From NCBI RefSeq assembly GCF_036227485.1, contig NZ_CP109479.1, positions 3,596,001 to 3,660,000 on the forward strand: a stretch of DNA of 64,000 nt. The letters run 5' to 3'. Made by a program: the position numbers and the translations under genes. A model generated the notes under the pieces. It was not told where the DNA came from. It saw nothing but the letters and a program-made list of their open reading frames with translations, and searched no databases. Positions within the stretch are counted from its first letter, which is position 1, and each line of letters starts with the position of its first letter. Source of the stretch: Streptomyces sp. NBC_01451. Its GTDB lineage: Bacteria > Actinomycetota > Actinomycetes > Streptomycetales > Streptomycetaceae. Positions 53,964-63,700 of this stretch are shown here, in pieces.

Positions 53964-54980
53964 ATGACCTGGCTGATCACCGGCGGCGCCGGCTACATCG
54001 GGGCGCACGTCGTGCGCGCGATGACCGAAGCGGGCGAACGGACTGTGGTGTACGACGACCTGTCCACCGGAATCGCCGAGCGCGTGCCGGACGGCGTACC
54101 ACTGGTGGTCGGTTCGACCCTGGACGGGGAACGGGTGGCGCGTGCCCTGCGGGACCACGAGGTGACGGGTGTGGTCCATCTGGCGGCGAAGAAGCAGGTG
54201 GGCGAGTCGGTGGACCGCCCCCTGCACTACTACCGGGAGAACGTGGAGGGGCTGCGCGTCCTGCTGGACGCCGTCACGGCGGCCCGGGTCCCGTCCTTCG
54301 TGTTCTCGTCCTCGGCGGCGGTGTACGGCATGCCGGAAGTCGACCTGGTGACGGAGGACACGCCGTGCGCGCCGATGAGCCCGTACGGCGAGACGAAGCT
54401 GGCGGGCGAGTGGCTGGTCCGCTCGACGGGCCGGGCGACGGGCCTTTCCACCGCCTCCCTCCGCTACTTCAACGTGGCGGGCGCGGCGGCCCCGGAACTG
54501 GCGGACGTGGGCGTCTTCAACATCATCCCCATGATCTTCGAACGCCTGACGGCCCATGAACCCCCGCGCGTCTTCGGCGACGACTACCCGACCCCGGACG
54601 GCACCTGCGTACGGGACTACATCCACGTGATGGACCTGGCGGAGGCCCATGTGGCGACGGCCCGGGCACTGGAGGCGACCCCGGGCCGTGAACTCACCCT
54701 CAACATCGGCCGGGGGGAGGGCGTTTCGGTCCGCGAGATGATCGACCGCGTGAACGCGGCGACGGGCCACACCCTCCCCCCGGTCATCGCCCCGCGCCGC
54801 CCGGGAGACCCGGCGAGGGTCGTGGCCTCGGCCGACCGCATCGCCACAGAACTGGGCTGGAAGGCCAAGCACGACGTCCAGGACATGATCACCTCGTCGT
54901 GGGAGGGCTGGCTCCGACTGCATCCGGAGACGAGCACAGAGACGGAGCCAGAGACAGGAACAGGAACGACGGCGCCCTAG
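53964..54980 (+). CDS. galE: UDP-glucose 4-epimerase
   Basis: This 338-residue short-chain dehydrogenase-like epimerase interconverts UDP-glucose and UDP-galactose. The NAD-binding GGAGYIGAH motif is at the N-terminus, the catalytic SSSAAVYG and YGETK motifs follow, and RYFNVAGA is diagnostic for GalE. No frame problems are seen. The context of membrane transferases suggests that it supplies UDP-galactose for surface glycans. Genuine substrate range is not resolved by sequence. Confidence 0.93.
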   Translation: MTWLITGGAGYIGAHVVRAMTEAGERTVVYDDLSTGIAERVPDGVPLVVGSTLDGERVARALRDHEVTGVVHLAAKKQVGESVDRPLHYYRENVEGLRVLLDAVTAARVPSFVFSSSAAVYGMPEVDLVTEDTPCAPMSPYGETKLAGEWLVRSTGRATGLSTASLRYFNVAGAAAPELADVGVFNIIPMIFERLTAHEPPRVFGDDYPTPDGTCVRDYIHVMDLAEAHVATARALEATPGRELTLNIGRGEGVSVREMIDRVNAATGHTLPPVIAPRRPGDPARVVASADRIATELGWKAKHDVQDMITSSWEGWLRLHPETSTETEPETGTGTTAP

Positions 54981-55058
54981 CCGCACCACGGGTACGACGG
55001 CCTCCGTGTCACCGGCCATGACCGGTTGCCCCTGCGTGACACTGCCCGTCACTGACTG

Positions 55059-55703
55059 TTACTGGTTGTTCAGATACGCCAGTACCGCCAGCACCCGGCG
55101 GTGTCCGCTGTCGCTCGGGGGCAGGCCCAGCTTCAGGAACACGTTGCCGATGTGTTTGCTGACCGCGCGTTCCGTGACCACGAGGGTCTTGGCGATCATC
55201 GTGTTGTCGTGGCCCTCCGCCATCAGCTTCAGGACCTCGCGCTCGCGCGGGGTGAGGGAGTCGAGGGGGGAGTCGCGGCGGCGGATGAGGAGTTCGGCGA
55301 CGACCTCGGGGTCGAGGGCCGTACCGCCCGCGGCGACGCGGTCCAGGGCGTCGAGGAACTCGTCGACCCTGCCCACGCGGTCCTTCAGGAGGTAGCCGAC
55401 GCCGCTCGCACCGCCGCCGAGCAGCTCCGCCGCGTACGACTCCTCCACGTACTGGGAGAGGACCAGCACCGGGAGGCCGGGGATCTGCTCCCTCGCCTCC
55501 AGCGCAGCCCGCAGGCCCTCGTCGCGGAAGCCGGGGGGCATCCGGACGTCCAGTACGGCTACGTCCGGGCGGTGTTCGAGGATGGCCGGCAGCACCTCGG
55601 GGCCGCTGCCCACTTCGGCCAGGACCTCGTGCCCGACCGACGTCAGCAGCAGGACGAGCCCTTGTCTCAGGAGGGCGTTGTCCTCGGCGATCACTACGCG
55701 CAT
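55059..55703 (-). CDS. NarL/LuxR-family response regulator
   Basis: This 214-residue regulator has a receiver domain (about 1-120; MRVVIAEDNALLRQGL, phospho-acceptor Asp in VAVLDVRMP) and a LuxR-type helix-turn-helix (about 148-205; LTPREREVLKLMAEGHDNTMIAKTLVVTERAVSKHI). ATG 55703 gives the normal receiver start. It follows the cognate histidine kinase gene on the same strand. Confidence 0.93.
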   Translation of the reverse strand: MRVVIAEDNALLRQGLVLLLTSVGHEVLAEVGSGPEVLPAILEHRPDVAVLDVRMPPGFRDEGLRAALEAREQIPGLPVLVLSQYVEESYAAELLGGGASGVGYLLKDRVGRVDEFLDALDRVAAGGTALDPEVVAELLIRRRDSPLDSLTPREREVLKLMAEGHDNTMIAKTLVVTERAVSKHIGNVFLKLGLPPSDSGHRRVLAVLAYLNNQ

Positions 55704-55755
55704 GACGGTCCTGTTCTCGATCCGGTCCGGCCCGCCGGCCAAGCGACGGTCGCGC

Positions 55756-56913
55756 TCACCATACGCAGGGCAGTTCCACCTCGATCACGGTCGGTCCCCC
55801 CACCGGGCTCGACACGTCCACGTTCCCGTCCAGCGCGGCCACCCGGCGGCGCATCCCGAGCAGTCCGGTGCCGCCCTTCTCGTCGGCGCCGCCCTTGCCG
55901 TGGTCGCCCACCCGGACCTTCAGCCCCCTTGGTACGCGGGCGAGTTCGACCCAGGCGGTCGGCGAGCCGCTGTACTTCGCCGCGTTCGTCAGCGCCTCGG
56001 CGACCACGAAGTAGGCGGCGGCCTCCACCGCCGCGGGCGCCCGTACGCCGTCCTCGACCCCGTCGTCGACCACGCCGACCTCCAGGCCGCTGCTCGACGC
56101 CAGGGCGCGTACGGCACCCACGAGGCCCCGGTCCGTGAGGATCGGCGGATGGATGCCGCGCACCACGTTGCGCAGCTCGGTCAGCGCCTCCTCGGCCTGG
56201 TCCTGGGCGTCCTCCAGCAGTTTGCGGGCGGCGTCCGGGTCACGGTCGTAGGCCCGTTTCGCGAGGCCGATCCGCATGGACAGGGAGACCAGGCGGGCCT
56301 GGGCGCCGTCGTGCAGGTCCCGTTCGATGCGCCGGAGTTCGGCCCCGTGCGCGGCGACCGCGTCGGCCCGGGTCGCCTTCAGCTGCTCGACGCGCTCGAC
56401 GAGCTGCGCCTTGGGCGAGGGCTTGAGCAGGGCGGCCGACCAGGAGGCGTCGAGGTCGGCGAGCCTGCTGATGAGGGGGAGGACGACGGCCTCGCGGCCC
56501 AGCAGTCCGCACCAGACACCGTCGACGACGAGGCCGACGGGCCAGAGCGGGATCATCAGCAGGGGCAGGGCGCCGTACACGTAGTGGGCGAACATCCAGC
56601 GCAGGTCGGTGCGCGTACCCGGGTCGCGGACGACCGTGCGCAGCTTCTCCTTCAGCCTGCCCTCGATGGGCAGATACGCCTCGGGGATCTCCACGCCGGA
56701 CCACTCGGTCGCCATCCGCCGCTTGGTGCCCGCGAACCGGCGGATGAGCAGGACCGTCTCGGGGAGCATCGCGATGCCGACGACCGCGACCGAGACGGTG
56801 GCCGTGATCAGCAGGACCGTGATGAATATGTACGAGCCGAAGGCCAGGATCGCTCCCGCGACCAGCTGGACCGTGGCCCGCGCCGCTTGCCGCAGTGTCG
56901 TCCACATGGTCAT
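55756..56913 (-). CDS. Sensor histidine kinase (HisKA_3 family)
   Basis: This 385-residue kinase has two N-terminal membrane regions (AGAILAFGSYIFITVLLITATVSVAVVGIAML and a second near ALPLLMIPLWPVGLVV), then a DesK-like dimerisation domain with the phosphorylated His in RIERDLHDGAQARL. The HATPase domain follows (ALTNAAKYSG, GTGLLGMRRRV). It pairs with the response regulator just downstream. The signal is unknown. Confidence 0.92.
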   Translation of the reverse strand: MTMWTTLRQAARATVQLVAGAILAFGSYIFITVLLITATVSVAVVGIAMLPETVLLIRRFAGTKRRMATEWSGVEIPEAYLPIEGRLKEKLRTVVRDPGTRTDLRWMFAHYVYGALPLLMIPLWPVGLVVDGVWCGLLGREAVVLPLISRLADLDASWSAALLKPSPKAQLVERVEQLKATRADAVAAHGAELRRIERDLHDGAQARLVSLSMRIGLAKRAYDRDPDAARKLLEDAQDQAEEALTELRNVVRGIHPPILTDRGLVGAVRALASSSGLEVGVVDDGVEDGVRAPAAVEAAAYFVVAEALTNAAKYSGSPTAWVELARVPRGLKVRVGDHGKGGADEKGGTGLLGMRRRVAALDGNVDVSSPVGGPTVIEVELPCVW

Positions 56914-57109
56914 CAGGCTAGGGGACGGGTCACCGGGTGCGCGGGAGACCCAGCTCCCGGACGGGGGTGTAGCCCGCTACACCATCGGTTCGGGAGCGCA
57001 CTCCCTCGTGGCGGCGGGCGGCTGCCGGGATCGTTGACCTCGGAAGTCCACGGCTCCCCAACTCGGCTCCACGGTCGGCAGGAGCTACCCACCTCGGAAG
57101 GAAAATCCC

Positions 57110-57298
57110 ATGAAGGCGCTCCTCTCGTCCCGCCCGGTCCTCTGGTTCCTGTTCCTGTTCAACCTCACCGTCGCGGCGGTCGCGCCCTTCGCGGTGGACG
57201 GCGCACAGGGCCTCGCGACCAGCGCGGGCATGGGAGTCGTGTCGCTGGGCGCCGGGACGGCCCTGCTGAAGGGCCGCCGCCAGGGACAGCAGGCCTGA
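57110..57298 (+). CDS. Small membrane protein
   Basis: This 62-residue protein has two hydrophobic segments (LWFLFLFNLTVAAVAPFAV and GMGVVSLGAGTALL) and a basic C-terminus. A GGAAGGAAAA ribosome-binding site precedes ATG 57110. It is divergent from the histidine kinase gene. No family was recognised. Confidence 0.75.
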   Translation: MKALLSSRPVLWFLFLFNLTVAAVAPFAVDGAQGLATSAGMGVVSLGAGTALLKGRRQGQQA

Positions 57299-57346
57299 GC
57301 GAACCCCGGGCGGAGAAACCCCGGGGCAGGACAGGGCGGGATATGA

Positions 57347-57387
57347 CGGGGGCGGGCGGTGACCATCACGGTCACCGCCCGCCCCCG
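57347..57387. terminator. Perfect 18-bp hairpin between convergent genes
   Basis: Arms 57347-57364 and 57370-57387 are exact inverted repeats (CGGGGGCGGGCGGTGACC) around ATCAC. It lies between the small membrane protein gene (plus) and the TetR gene (minus) and can terminate both. Confidence 0.85.
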
Positions 57388-57488
57388 TTCCGCCGCACGA
57401 CCGGCTCTTCGTACGGCAGTCCCGTCGTACGACCGTCTCGACGCGCAACCGTCCCGTGGCACAGCCATTCCGCCGCGCGACCGCGCCG

Positions 57489-58124
57489 TCACAGCGCCTG
57501 CAGCGCCGCCGTGGTCGCGCGGGCCAGCGCCGCCAGGTACCCCTTCGGCAGCTTCGGGTTCCGGATCACGACCGAGCGCCAGTAGAGCGGCCCCGAGATC
57601 AGGTCGAGGGCCAGGTCGGGGTCGATGCCCGGGCGGACCTCCCCCCGCGCCTCCGCCGCCGCGACGATCCCGCTCGCGACGCCTTCCTGCCCCTCCCGCA
57701 GCGCCTTCTGCATGGCGTCGGCGATCTCGGGGTTGCGGGCGGCCTCCGCCTGGAGGTCGGGGATGACCTGTGAGGCCACCGGGTGGCGCAGCGCGCGGGA
57801 GGTCAGCTCGTACAGCAGCCGCAGGTCGCCCTCCAGCGTGCCCGTGTCCGGCGCCGGCAGACCCTGCACCGCGATCGCCGAGACCAGGTCCAGCACCAGG
57901 TGCAGTTTCGAACGCCAGCGCCGGTACACCGCCGTCTTGCCGACGCCCGCCCTGCGCGCGATGCCCTCGATGGACATCCGGGCATACCCGACGGCCGCCA
58001 GCTCCTCGAACACGGCCGCCCGGATGGCCTCCGTCACGTCCTCCCGCAGTACGGCGGCTCCGGCGGGGGCCCGGCGGCGGGTCCGTGCCGGCGCGGTCCC
58101 GGGCTCGTCGGTGTTCGTCGTCAT
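57489..58124 (-). CDS. TetR-family transcriptional regulator
   Basis: This 211-residue regulator has an N-terminal helix-turn-helix (about 40-75; GYARMSIEGIARRAGVGKTAVYRRWRSK) and a ligand-binding C-terminal domain of the TetR_C type (LRHPVASQVIPDLQAEAARNPEIADAM). The divergently encoded exporter genes starting at 58324 are candidate targets, but no operator was recognised. ATG 58124 is the start; an upstream in-frame ATG adds four residues. Confidence 0.9.
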   Translation of the reverse strand: MTTNTDEPGTAPARTRRRAPAGAAVLREDVTEAIRAAVFEELAAVGYARMSIEGIARRAGVGKTAVYRRWRSKLHLVLDLVSAIAVQGLPAPDTGTLEGDLRLLYELTSRALRHPVASQVIPDLQAEAARNPEIADAMQKALREGQEGVASGIVAAAEARGEVRPGIDPDLALDLISGPLYWRSVVIRNPKLPKGYLAALARATTAALQAL

Positions 58125-58323
58125 ACGGACCAGCATAGGGGCGTGACGACGAAACGGTTGCGTTCCGACGCCGAATCGGATTACGCTCCCGTTACGACGA
58201 TACGGTCCCGTCCCGACGTAAGAGTATGGCAAGAATCGCGTAAGGAACCCAAGGAACCGGCGGGGGACGCCTGAAACGGGAACCGGTCGCGCACCCACTT
58301 CCCCCCGAGCGAAAGCAGCGGAT

Positions 58324-59256
58324 GTGAGCCAGGCCCTCGACACACCGCCCCAGTCCACGCCATCCCCCTCGCAGGTCACGCAGGCAGGCGACGACCTCAC
58401 GGCGCTCGCCGTCCGGTACGGCCTCTCGGTCAGCGGCGCCCGCCCCAGCCTGCGGACGTACGTCAGCCAGCTGTGGGCCCGGCGTCACTTCATCACCGCG
58501 TTCGCCACCGCCAAGCTCACCGCCCAGTACAGCCAGGCGAAGCTCGGCCAGATCTGGCAGGTGATGACCCCACTGCTCAACGCGGCGGTCTACTACTTCA
58601 TCTTCGGCGTCCTGCTGGGCACCAAGCACGGGGTGCCGGACTACATCCCGTTCCTGGTCACGGGCGTGTTCATCTGGACGTTCACCCAGAGCTCGATCAT
58701 GGCGGGCACCCGCGCGATCGCCGGCAACCTCGGCCTCGTCCGGGCCCTGCACTTCCCGCGCGCGGCCCTGCCGATCTCCTTCTGCATCCAGCAGCTCCAG
58801 CAACTGCTGTTCTCGATGGCCGCGCTGATCGTGATCCTGCTCTGCTTCGGCATCCCCGTCACCGCGTCCTGGCTGCTGGTCATCCCCGCCCTGGCACTCC
58901 AGTTCGTGTTCAACGCGGGCGTCTCGATGATCATGGCGCGGATGGGCGCGTCGACTCCGGACATCGCCCAGCTGATGCCGTTCATCCTGCGCACCTGGAT
59001 GTACGTGTCCGGGGTCATGTGGAGCATCGACAAGCTGACCACGAAGGACCACCTGCCGCATGTGGTGTCGGTGCTGCTGGAGACCAACCCGGCGGCGATC
59101 TACATCGACCTGATGCGCTTCGCCCTGATCGACAGCTACCACTCCAGCCAGCTGCCGGCGCACGTCTGGCCGATCGCGGCCGGCTGGGCGCTGCTCGTTG
59201 GCATCGGCGGCTTCATCTACTTCTGGAAGGCTGAGGAGACGTACGGCCGTGGCTGA
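58324..59256 (+). CDS. Polysaccharide/teichoic-acid ABC exporter permease (TagG-like)
   Basis: This 310-residue ABC-2-type permease has an amphipathic cytoplasmic N-terminus and about six transmembrane helices (LNAAVYYFIFGVLLG, FLVTGVFIWTFTQSS, LFSMAALIVILLCFGI). It resembles Wzm/TagG-type exporters of wall glycopolymers. GTG 58324 is the start. It overlaps the ATPase gene by 8 bp, forming a two-gene exporter. Confidence 0.88.
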   Translation: MSQALDTPPQSTPSPSQVTQAGDDLTALAVRYGLSVSGARPSLRTYVSQLWARRHFITAFATAKLTAQYSQAKLGQIWQVMTPLLNAAVYYFIFGVLLGTKHGVPDYIPFLVTGVFIWTFTQSSIMAGTRAIAGNLGLVRALHFPRAALPISFCIQQLQQLLFSMAALIVILLCFGIPVTASWLLVIPALALQFVFNAGVSMIMARMGASTPDIAQLMPFILRTWMYVSGVMWSIDKLTTKDHLPHVVSVLLETNPAAIYIDLMRFALIDSYHSSQLPAHVWPIAAGWALLVGIGGFIYFWKAEETYGRG

Positions 59257-60112
59257 GAACCCGAGCAACCCGAGCAACGTGAACACCGCGAACAACCCGA
59301 ACAGCCTGAGTGACCAGGGCGAGCAGATTCCCACCGTCGTCGCCAACGGCGTCGACATCGTCTACCGGGTCAACGGCACGGGCGCCGGCCGCGGCACCGC
59401 GACCGCCGCCCTGAACCGCATGATGCGGCGCAAGCAGTCCGAGAAGGCGGCCGGCGTGCGCAAGGTGCACGCCGTCAAGAACGTCTCCTTCGTCGCCTAC
59501 CGCGGTGAGGCCATCGGTCTGATCGGCACCAACGGCTCCGGCAAGTCCACGCTGCTCAAGGCGGTCGCCGGACTGCTGCCGGTGGAGAACGGCCACATCT
59601 ACACGGACGGCCAGCCCTCCCTCCTCGGCGTCAACGCGGCCCTGATGGGTGACCTGACGGGCGAGCGGAACGTCCATCTCGGCGGGCTCGCGATGGGCAT
59701 GTCCCGGGAGCAGATCAAGGAGCGCTACCAGGGCATCGTCGACTTCTCGGGGATCAACGAGAAGGGCGACTTCATCACCCTCCCCATGCGGACGTACTCC
59801 TCCGGCATGGGCGCCCGCCTGCGCTTCTCCATCGCCGCCGCCAAGGACCACGACGTGCTGCTGATCGACGAGGCGCTGGCCACCGGCGACCGCTCGTTCC
59901 AGCAGCGCTCCGAGGAACGCATCCGCGAGCTGCGCCAGCACGCGGGCACGGTGTTCCTGGTCAGCCACAACAACAAGTCGATCCGCGACACCTGCGACCG
60001 CGTCCTGTGGCTGGAACGCGGCGAACTGCGCATGGACGGCCCGACGGACGACGTACTGAAGGAGTACGAGGCCTTCACCAACCGCCCGGCCAGGCCCGCC
60101 CGCGCCGCATAG
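59249..60112 (+). CDS. Polysaccharide/teichoic-acid ABC exporter ATPase (TagH-like)
   Basis: This 287-residue ABC ATPase energises the adjacent permease. An Asn/Ser-rich N-terminal extension precedes the core, with Walker A GTNGSGKST, the signature-region YSSGMGARLRF, Walker B VLLIDEALATGD and the switch His in VSHNNKS. This combination is typical of TagH/Wzt-like glycopolymer exporters. GTG 59249 is the start with GAGGAG upstream. Confidence 0.9.
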   Translation: MAENPSNPSNVNTANNPNSLSDQGEQIPTVVANGVDIVYRVNGTGAGRGTATAALNRMMRRKQSEKAAGVRKVHAVKNVSFVAYRGEAIGLIGTNGSGKSTLLKAVAGLLPVENGHIYTDGQPSLLGVNAALMGDLTGERNVHLGGLAMGMSREQIKERYQGIVDFSGINEKGDFITLPMRTYSSGMGARLRFSIAAAKDHDVLLIDEALATGDRSFQQRSEERIRELRQHAGTVFLVSHNNKSIRDTCDRVLWLERGELRMDGPTDDVLKEYEAFTNRPARPARAA

Positions 60113-60130
60113 GGCCTGCCGGGCGTGCCA

Positions 60131-60152
60131 CCGCGCCCCGAAAGGGGAGCGG
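60131..60152. terminator. Hairpin between exporter and GtrA genes
   Basis: CCGCGCCCC (60131-60139) pairs with GGGGAGCGG (60144-60152) with one mismatch around GAAA. It follows the exporter ATPase gene (plus) and precedes the end of the minus-strand gtrA-like gene. Confidence 0.5.
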
Positions 60153-60185
60153 GCTGCGTCGAGCTGCGGCCGCGCCGCGGAGCGT

Positions 60186-60629
60186 TCAGTGCCGGAACAC
60201 CCAGGTCCGGTACACGAGGAACCGGAACGCGGACGCGAGCACGATCGAGACGCCCTTCACCTCATTCGACTCGACGGGCCCGTGCAATCCCAGACCGTGA
60301 TATCCGATGTAGAACAGCCCGCTTTCCATCGCGATGCCGATCGCGCTGAACACGAAGAACAGCGCGATCTGCTGCCTGGTACGTGAGGCCCTGTCCCGGT
60401 ACGTGAAATAGCGGAAGCCCAGATAGTTCGTACCCATGGCGATGAGGCTGGCGAGGACCGTGGCCGTCATCGCCCGCCAACCGAGGCCGTGCAGCAGCAG
60501 ATTGAAGACCAGGAAGTTCACGAGCACGCCACTGCCGCCGACGGCCCCGAATTTCACCGCTTCGAGGATTACCTGCCGCACCGACCGGGCCGGAACGGAC
60601 AGCCGATCCTCGGAGACATTCACACTCAC
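60186..60629 (-). CDS. GtrA-family membrane protein
   Basis: This 147-residue protein has four transmembrane helices in the GtrA pattern (FGAVGGSGVLVNFLVFNLLL, MTATVLASLIAMGTNYLGFRYFTY, LFFVFSAIGIAMESGLFYIGY, VSIVLASAFRFLVYRTWVF). GtrA proteins flip polyprenyl-phosphate-linked sugars or assist in surface-glycan modification. The location beside the exporter supports such a role. The start is GTG 60629. Confidence 0.9.
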   Translation of the reverse strand: MSVNVSEDRLSVPARSVRQVILEAVKFGAVGGSGVLVNFLVFNLLLHGLGWRAMTATVLASLIAMGTNYLGFRYFTYRDRASRTRQQIALFFVFSAIGIAMESGLFYIGYHGLGLHGPVESNEVKGVSIVLASAFRFLVYRTWVFRH

Positions 60630-60714
60630 GCCGCGACTTTATCCGAGGCGTCCCGCCTAGCAGGAAAGGGTAAATTCCCCGTCTGCTTTTCTCTAACAGT
60701 TGTCAAGAAAAACA

Positions 60715-60749
60715 GGGGTGCCCCGAGCCGTCACGGCTCGGGGCACCCC
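60715..60749 (-). terminator. Intrinsic terminator of the glutamate dehydrogenase gene
   Basis: Arms 60715-60730 and 60734-60749 form a perfect 16-bp stem (GGGGTGCCCCGAGCCG) with a TCA loop. Read on the minus strand it is followed by TGTTTTTCTTG, a U-rich run, making this the most convincing Rho-independent terminator in the window. Confidence 0.9.
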
Positions 60750-60769
60750 CGCACTCGGGCGCGTACAGC

Positions 60770-63700
60770 CTACGAATGACTCCGCAGCAGCGTCCGCATC
60801 GTCCGCATCGCGACCGACAGGTTCGCCAGGTCGAAGGCGTCCGAGCTCTGGATCTCGTCCAGGGTCGTGCGCGCCCGGCCCAGGAGCGCGGTGTTCTTCT
60901 GCTCCCACGCCTTGAAGCGCTGCTCGGGCGTCGACGAGCCGTTGCCGACCGCGAGGACGTCAGCCGTGAGGGACGCGTGGGCCGCGTACAGGTCCTCGCG
61001 GATGGAGGCGCGGGCCATGGACTGCCAGCGGTCGGCGCGCGGCAGCTCGATGATGCGGTCCATGAGCTGGGTGATGTGGAGGCGGTCGGCGAGGTCGTAG
61101 TAGACCTCGGCGACGTCCATCGGGTCGCGGCCCATCCGGTCGGCGACCGAGACGATGTCCAGCGTCGGGAAGGCGGACGAGAAGCCCGCGACCCGGGTGG
61201 CGAGTTCGTCGGGGACGCCGGCGCCCGTCAGCTCGTCGTAGATCTTCTGGTACCACTCCAGATCCGCGCCGCTCAGCAGCCTGGCCAGCTGGGACCAGAC
61301 CTGTCCGACCCGCTCGCCGAAGAACTCGACGGTCTCCGTGAGTTGCACCGGCTGCGGCCGGTTGTTGAGCAGCCAGCGCGTGCCGCGCTCGACAAGTCGC
61401 CGCGAATGGAGGCGGATCCGGGTCTGGACGGCGGCCTCGACCTTGTTGTCGAGCGCCTCGACCGCGTCCCACACCGAGGCGGAGTCGAAGATCGCGCGAG
61501 CCGCGGTCTGCGCCCGCACCACCTCCTCCAGCGAGGCGCCGGTCTCCTCACGCAGCCGGTGCAGGAAGCTCGTACCGCCCGCGTTGACCGTGTCGTTGAC
61601 GAGGACCGTCGTGATGATCTCGCGGCGCAGCGCGTGCCCCTCGATCTGCTCGGGGAACTTCTTGCGCAGCGCGCTCGGGAAGTAGGCGTCCAACAGGCGG
61701 CGCAGGTAGGGGTCTTCCGGCAGTGAGGTCTTCAACAGCTCGTCGGCGACCGTGATCTTCGTGTAGGCGAGGAGCACGGCCGTCTCCGGACCGGTCAACC
61801 CCTGGCCGCCGCTGAGGCGTTCACGGATCTGGCGGTCGGTCGGGAGGAACTCCAGCGCCCGGTCCAGATGCCCTTCCCGGACCAGGTGGCGCATGAAGCG
61901 CTGCTGGGCGTGGAGCATGTCCTTGGACTGGGCGAGGGCGTTGGCGATGGCCGTGTTCTGCGCGTAGTTGTTGCGCAGGACGAGGACGCCGACCTCGTCG
62001 GTCATCTGGGCGAGCAGCTTGTTGCGCTGCTTGACCGTCATGTCGCCTTCCACGACAAGGGAGTTGAGCAGGATCTTGATGTTCACCTCGTGGTCGGAGG
62101 TGTCCACGCCCGCGCTGTTGTCGATGGCGTCGGTGTTGATCTTCCCGCCGATCTGCGCGAACTCGATCCGCCCGAGCTGGGTGAGCCCGAGGTTGCCGCC
62201 CTCGCCGACGACCCTGACGCGCAGGTCGGCGCCGTCGACGCGGATGGCGTCGTTGGCCTTGTCACCGACGTCGGCGTGCGACTCCGTACTCGCCTTGACG
62301 TACGTGCCGATGCCGCCGTTCCACAGCAGGTCGACCGGCGCCTGGAGGATCGCCTTCATCAGGTCGGCCGGTGTCATCTTGGCGACCTTGGCCTCGATGC
62401 CGAGCGCCTCGCGGATGTGCGCGTTGACCGCGATGGCCTTGGCGGAACGGGGGAAGACACCGCCCCCGGCCGAGATCAACCGGCTGTCGTAGTCCGCCCA
62501 GCTGGACCTCGGCAGCTCGAACAGGCGCCGCCGCTCCGCGTAGGAGGTGGCCGCGTCCGGGTTCGGGTCGATGAAGATGTGCCGGTGGTCGAAGGCGGCG
62601 ACCAGCCGGATGTGCTCGCTCAGCAGCATGCCGTTGCCGAACACGTCACCGCTCATGTCACCGACACCGACGACGGTGAAGTCCTCGCTCTGGGTGTCGA
62701 CGCCCAGCTCGCGGAAGTGCCGCTTGACGGACTCCCAGGCGCCGCGCGCGGTGATGCCCATGCCCTTGTGGTCGTACCCGGCCGAGCCGCCCGACGCGAA
62801 GGCGTCGCCGAGCCAGAAGTTGTAGGCCTGGGCGACCTCGTTGGCGATGTCCGAGAAGGTCGCCGTGCCCTTGTCGGCGGCGACGACGAGATAGGTGTCG
62901 TCCTCGTCGTGCCGTACGACGTCGGCGGGCGGCACGACCTCGCCGGCCACCAGGTTGTCGGTGATGTCGAGGAGCGCCGAGATGAACGTCTTGTAGCTCC
63001 TGACCCCCTCGGCGAGCCACGCGTCCCGGTCCACGGCCGGATCCGGCAGCTGCTTGGCGACGAACCCGCCCTTGGCGCCGACCGGCACGATGACGGTGTT
63101 CTTCACCATCTGCGCCTTGACCAGCCCGAGGATCTCGGTACGGAAGTCCTCCCGCCGGTCGGACCAGCGCAGCCCGCCGCGCGCGACCTTCCCGAACCGC
63201 AGGTGGACGCCTTCCACCTTCGGCGAGTAGACCCAGATCTCGTACGCCGGACGCGGCGCGGGCAGGTCCGGGATGGCCTGCGGGTCGAACTTCATGGAGA
63301 CGTAGTCGTGCGGCCTGCCGCCCGCGCCCTCCTGGTAGAAGTTCGTCCGCAGGGTCGCCTTGATGACGGTGAGGAAGGACCGCAGGATGCGGTCCTCGTC
63401 GAGGGAGGCCACCTGGTCGAGGGCCGCGTCCAGCTCCTCCAGGAGGGCGTCCGTCAGCTCGACGCCCGCCCGCTGCCGGTCCGGCGACATCCGCGCCTCG
63501 AACAGCGACACCAGCAGCCGGGTGGTGTGGACGTTGTTGCGGAGGGTGTCCTCCATGTAGTCCTGGCTGAACGTGGAACCGGCCTGCCGCAGGTACTTGG
63601 CGTACGCGCGCAGCACCAGCGCCTGCCGCCAGTCGAGGCCCGCGCTCAGCACCAGCGCGTTGAAACCGTCGTTCTCGGCCTGCCCGGTCCAGGTGGCCGA

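Noticed and set aside
54981..55058. Terminator between galE and the response regulator
   Set aside because: GTGTCAC and GTGACAC arms are present but short with a long loop; too weak to call.
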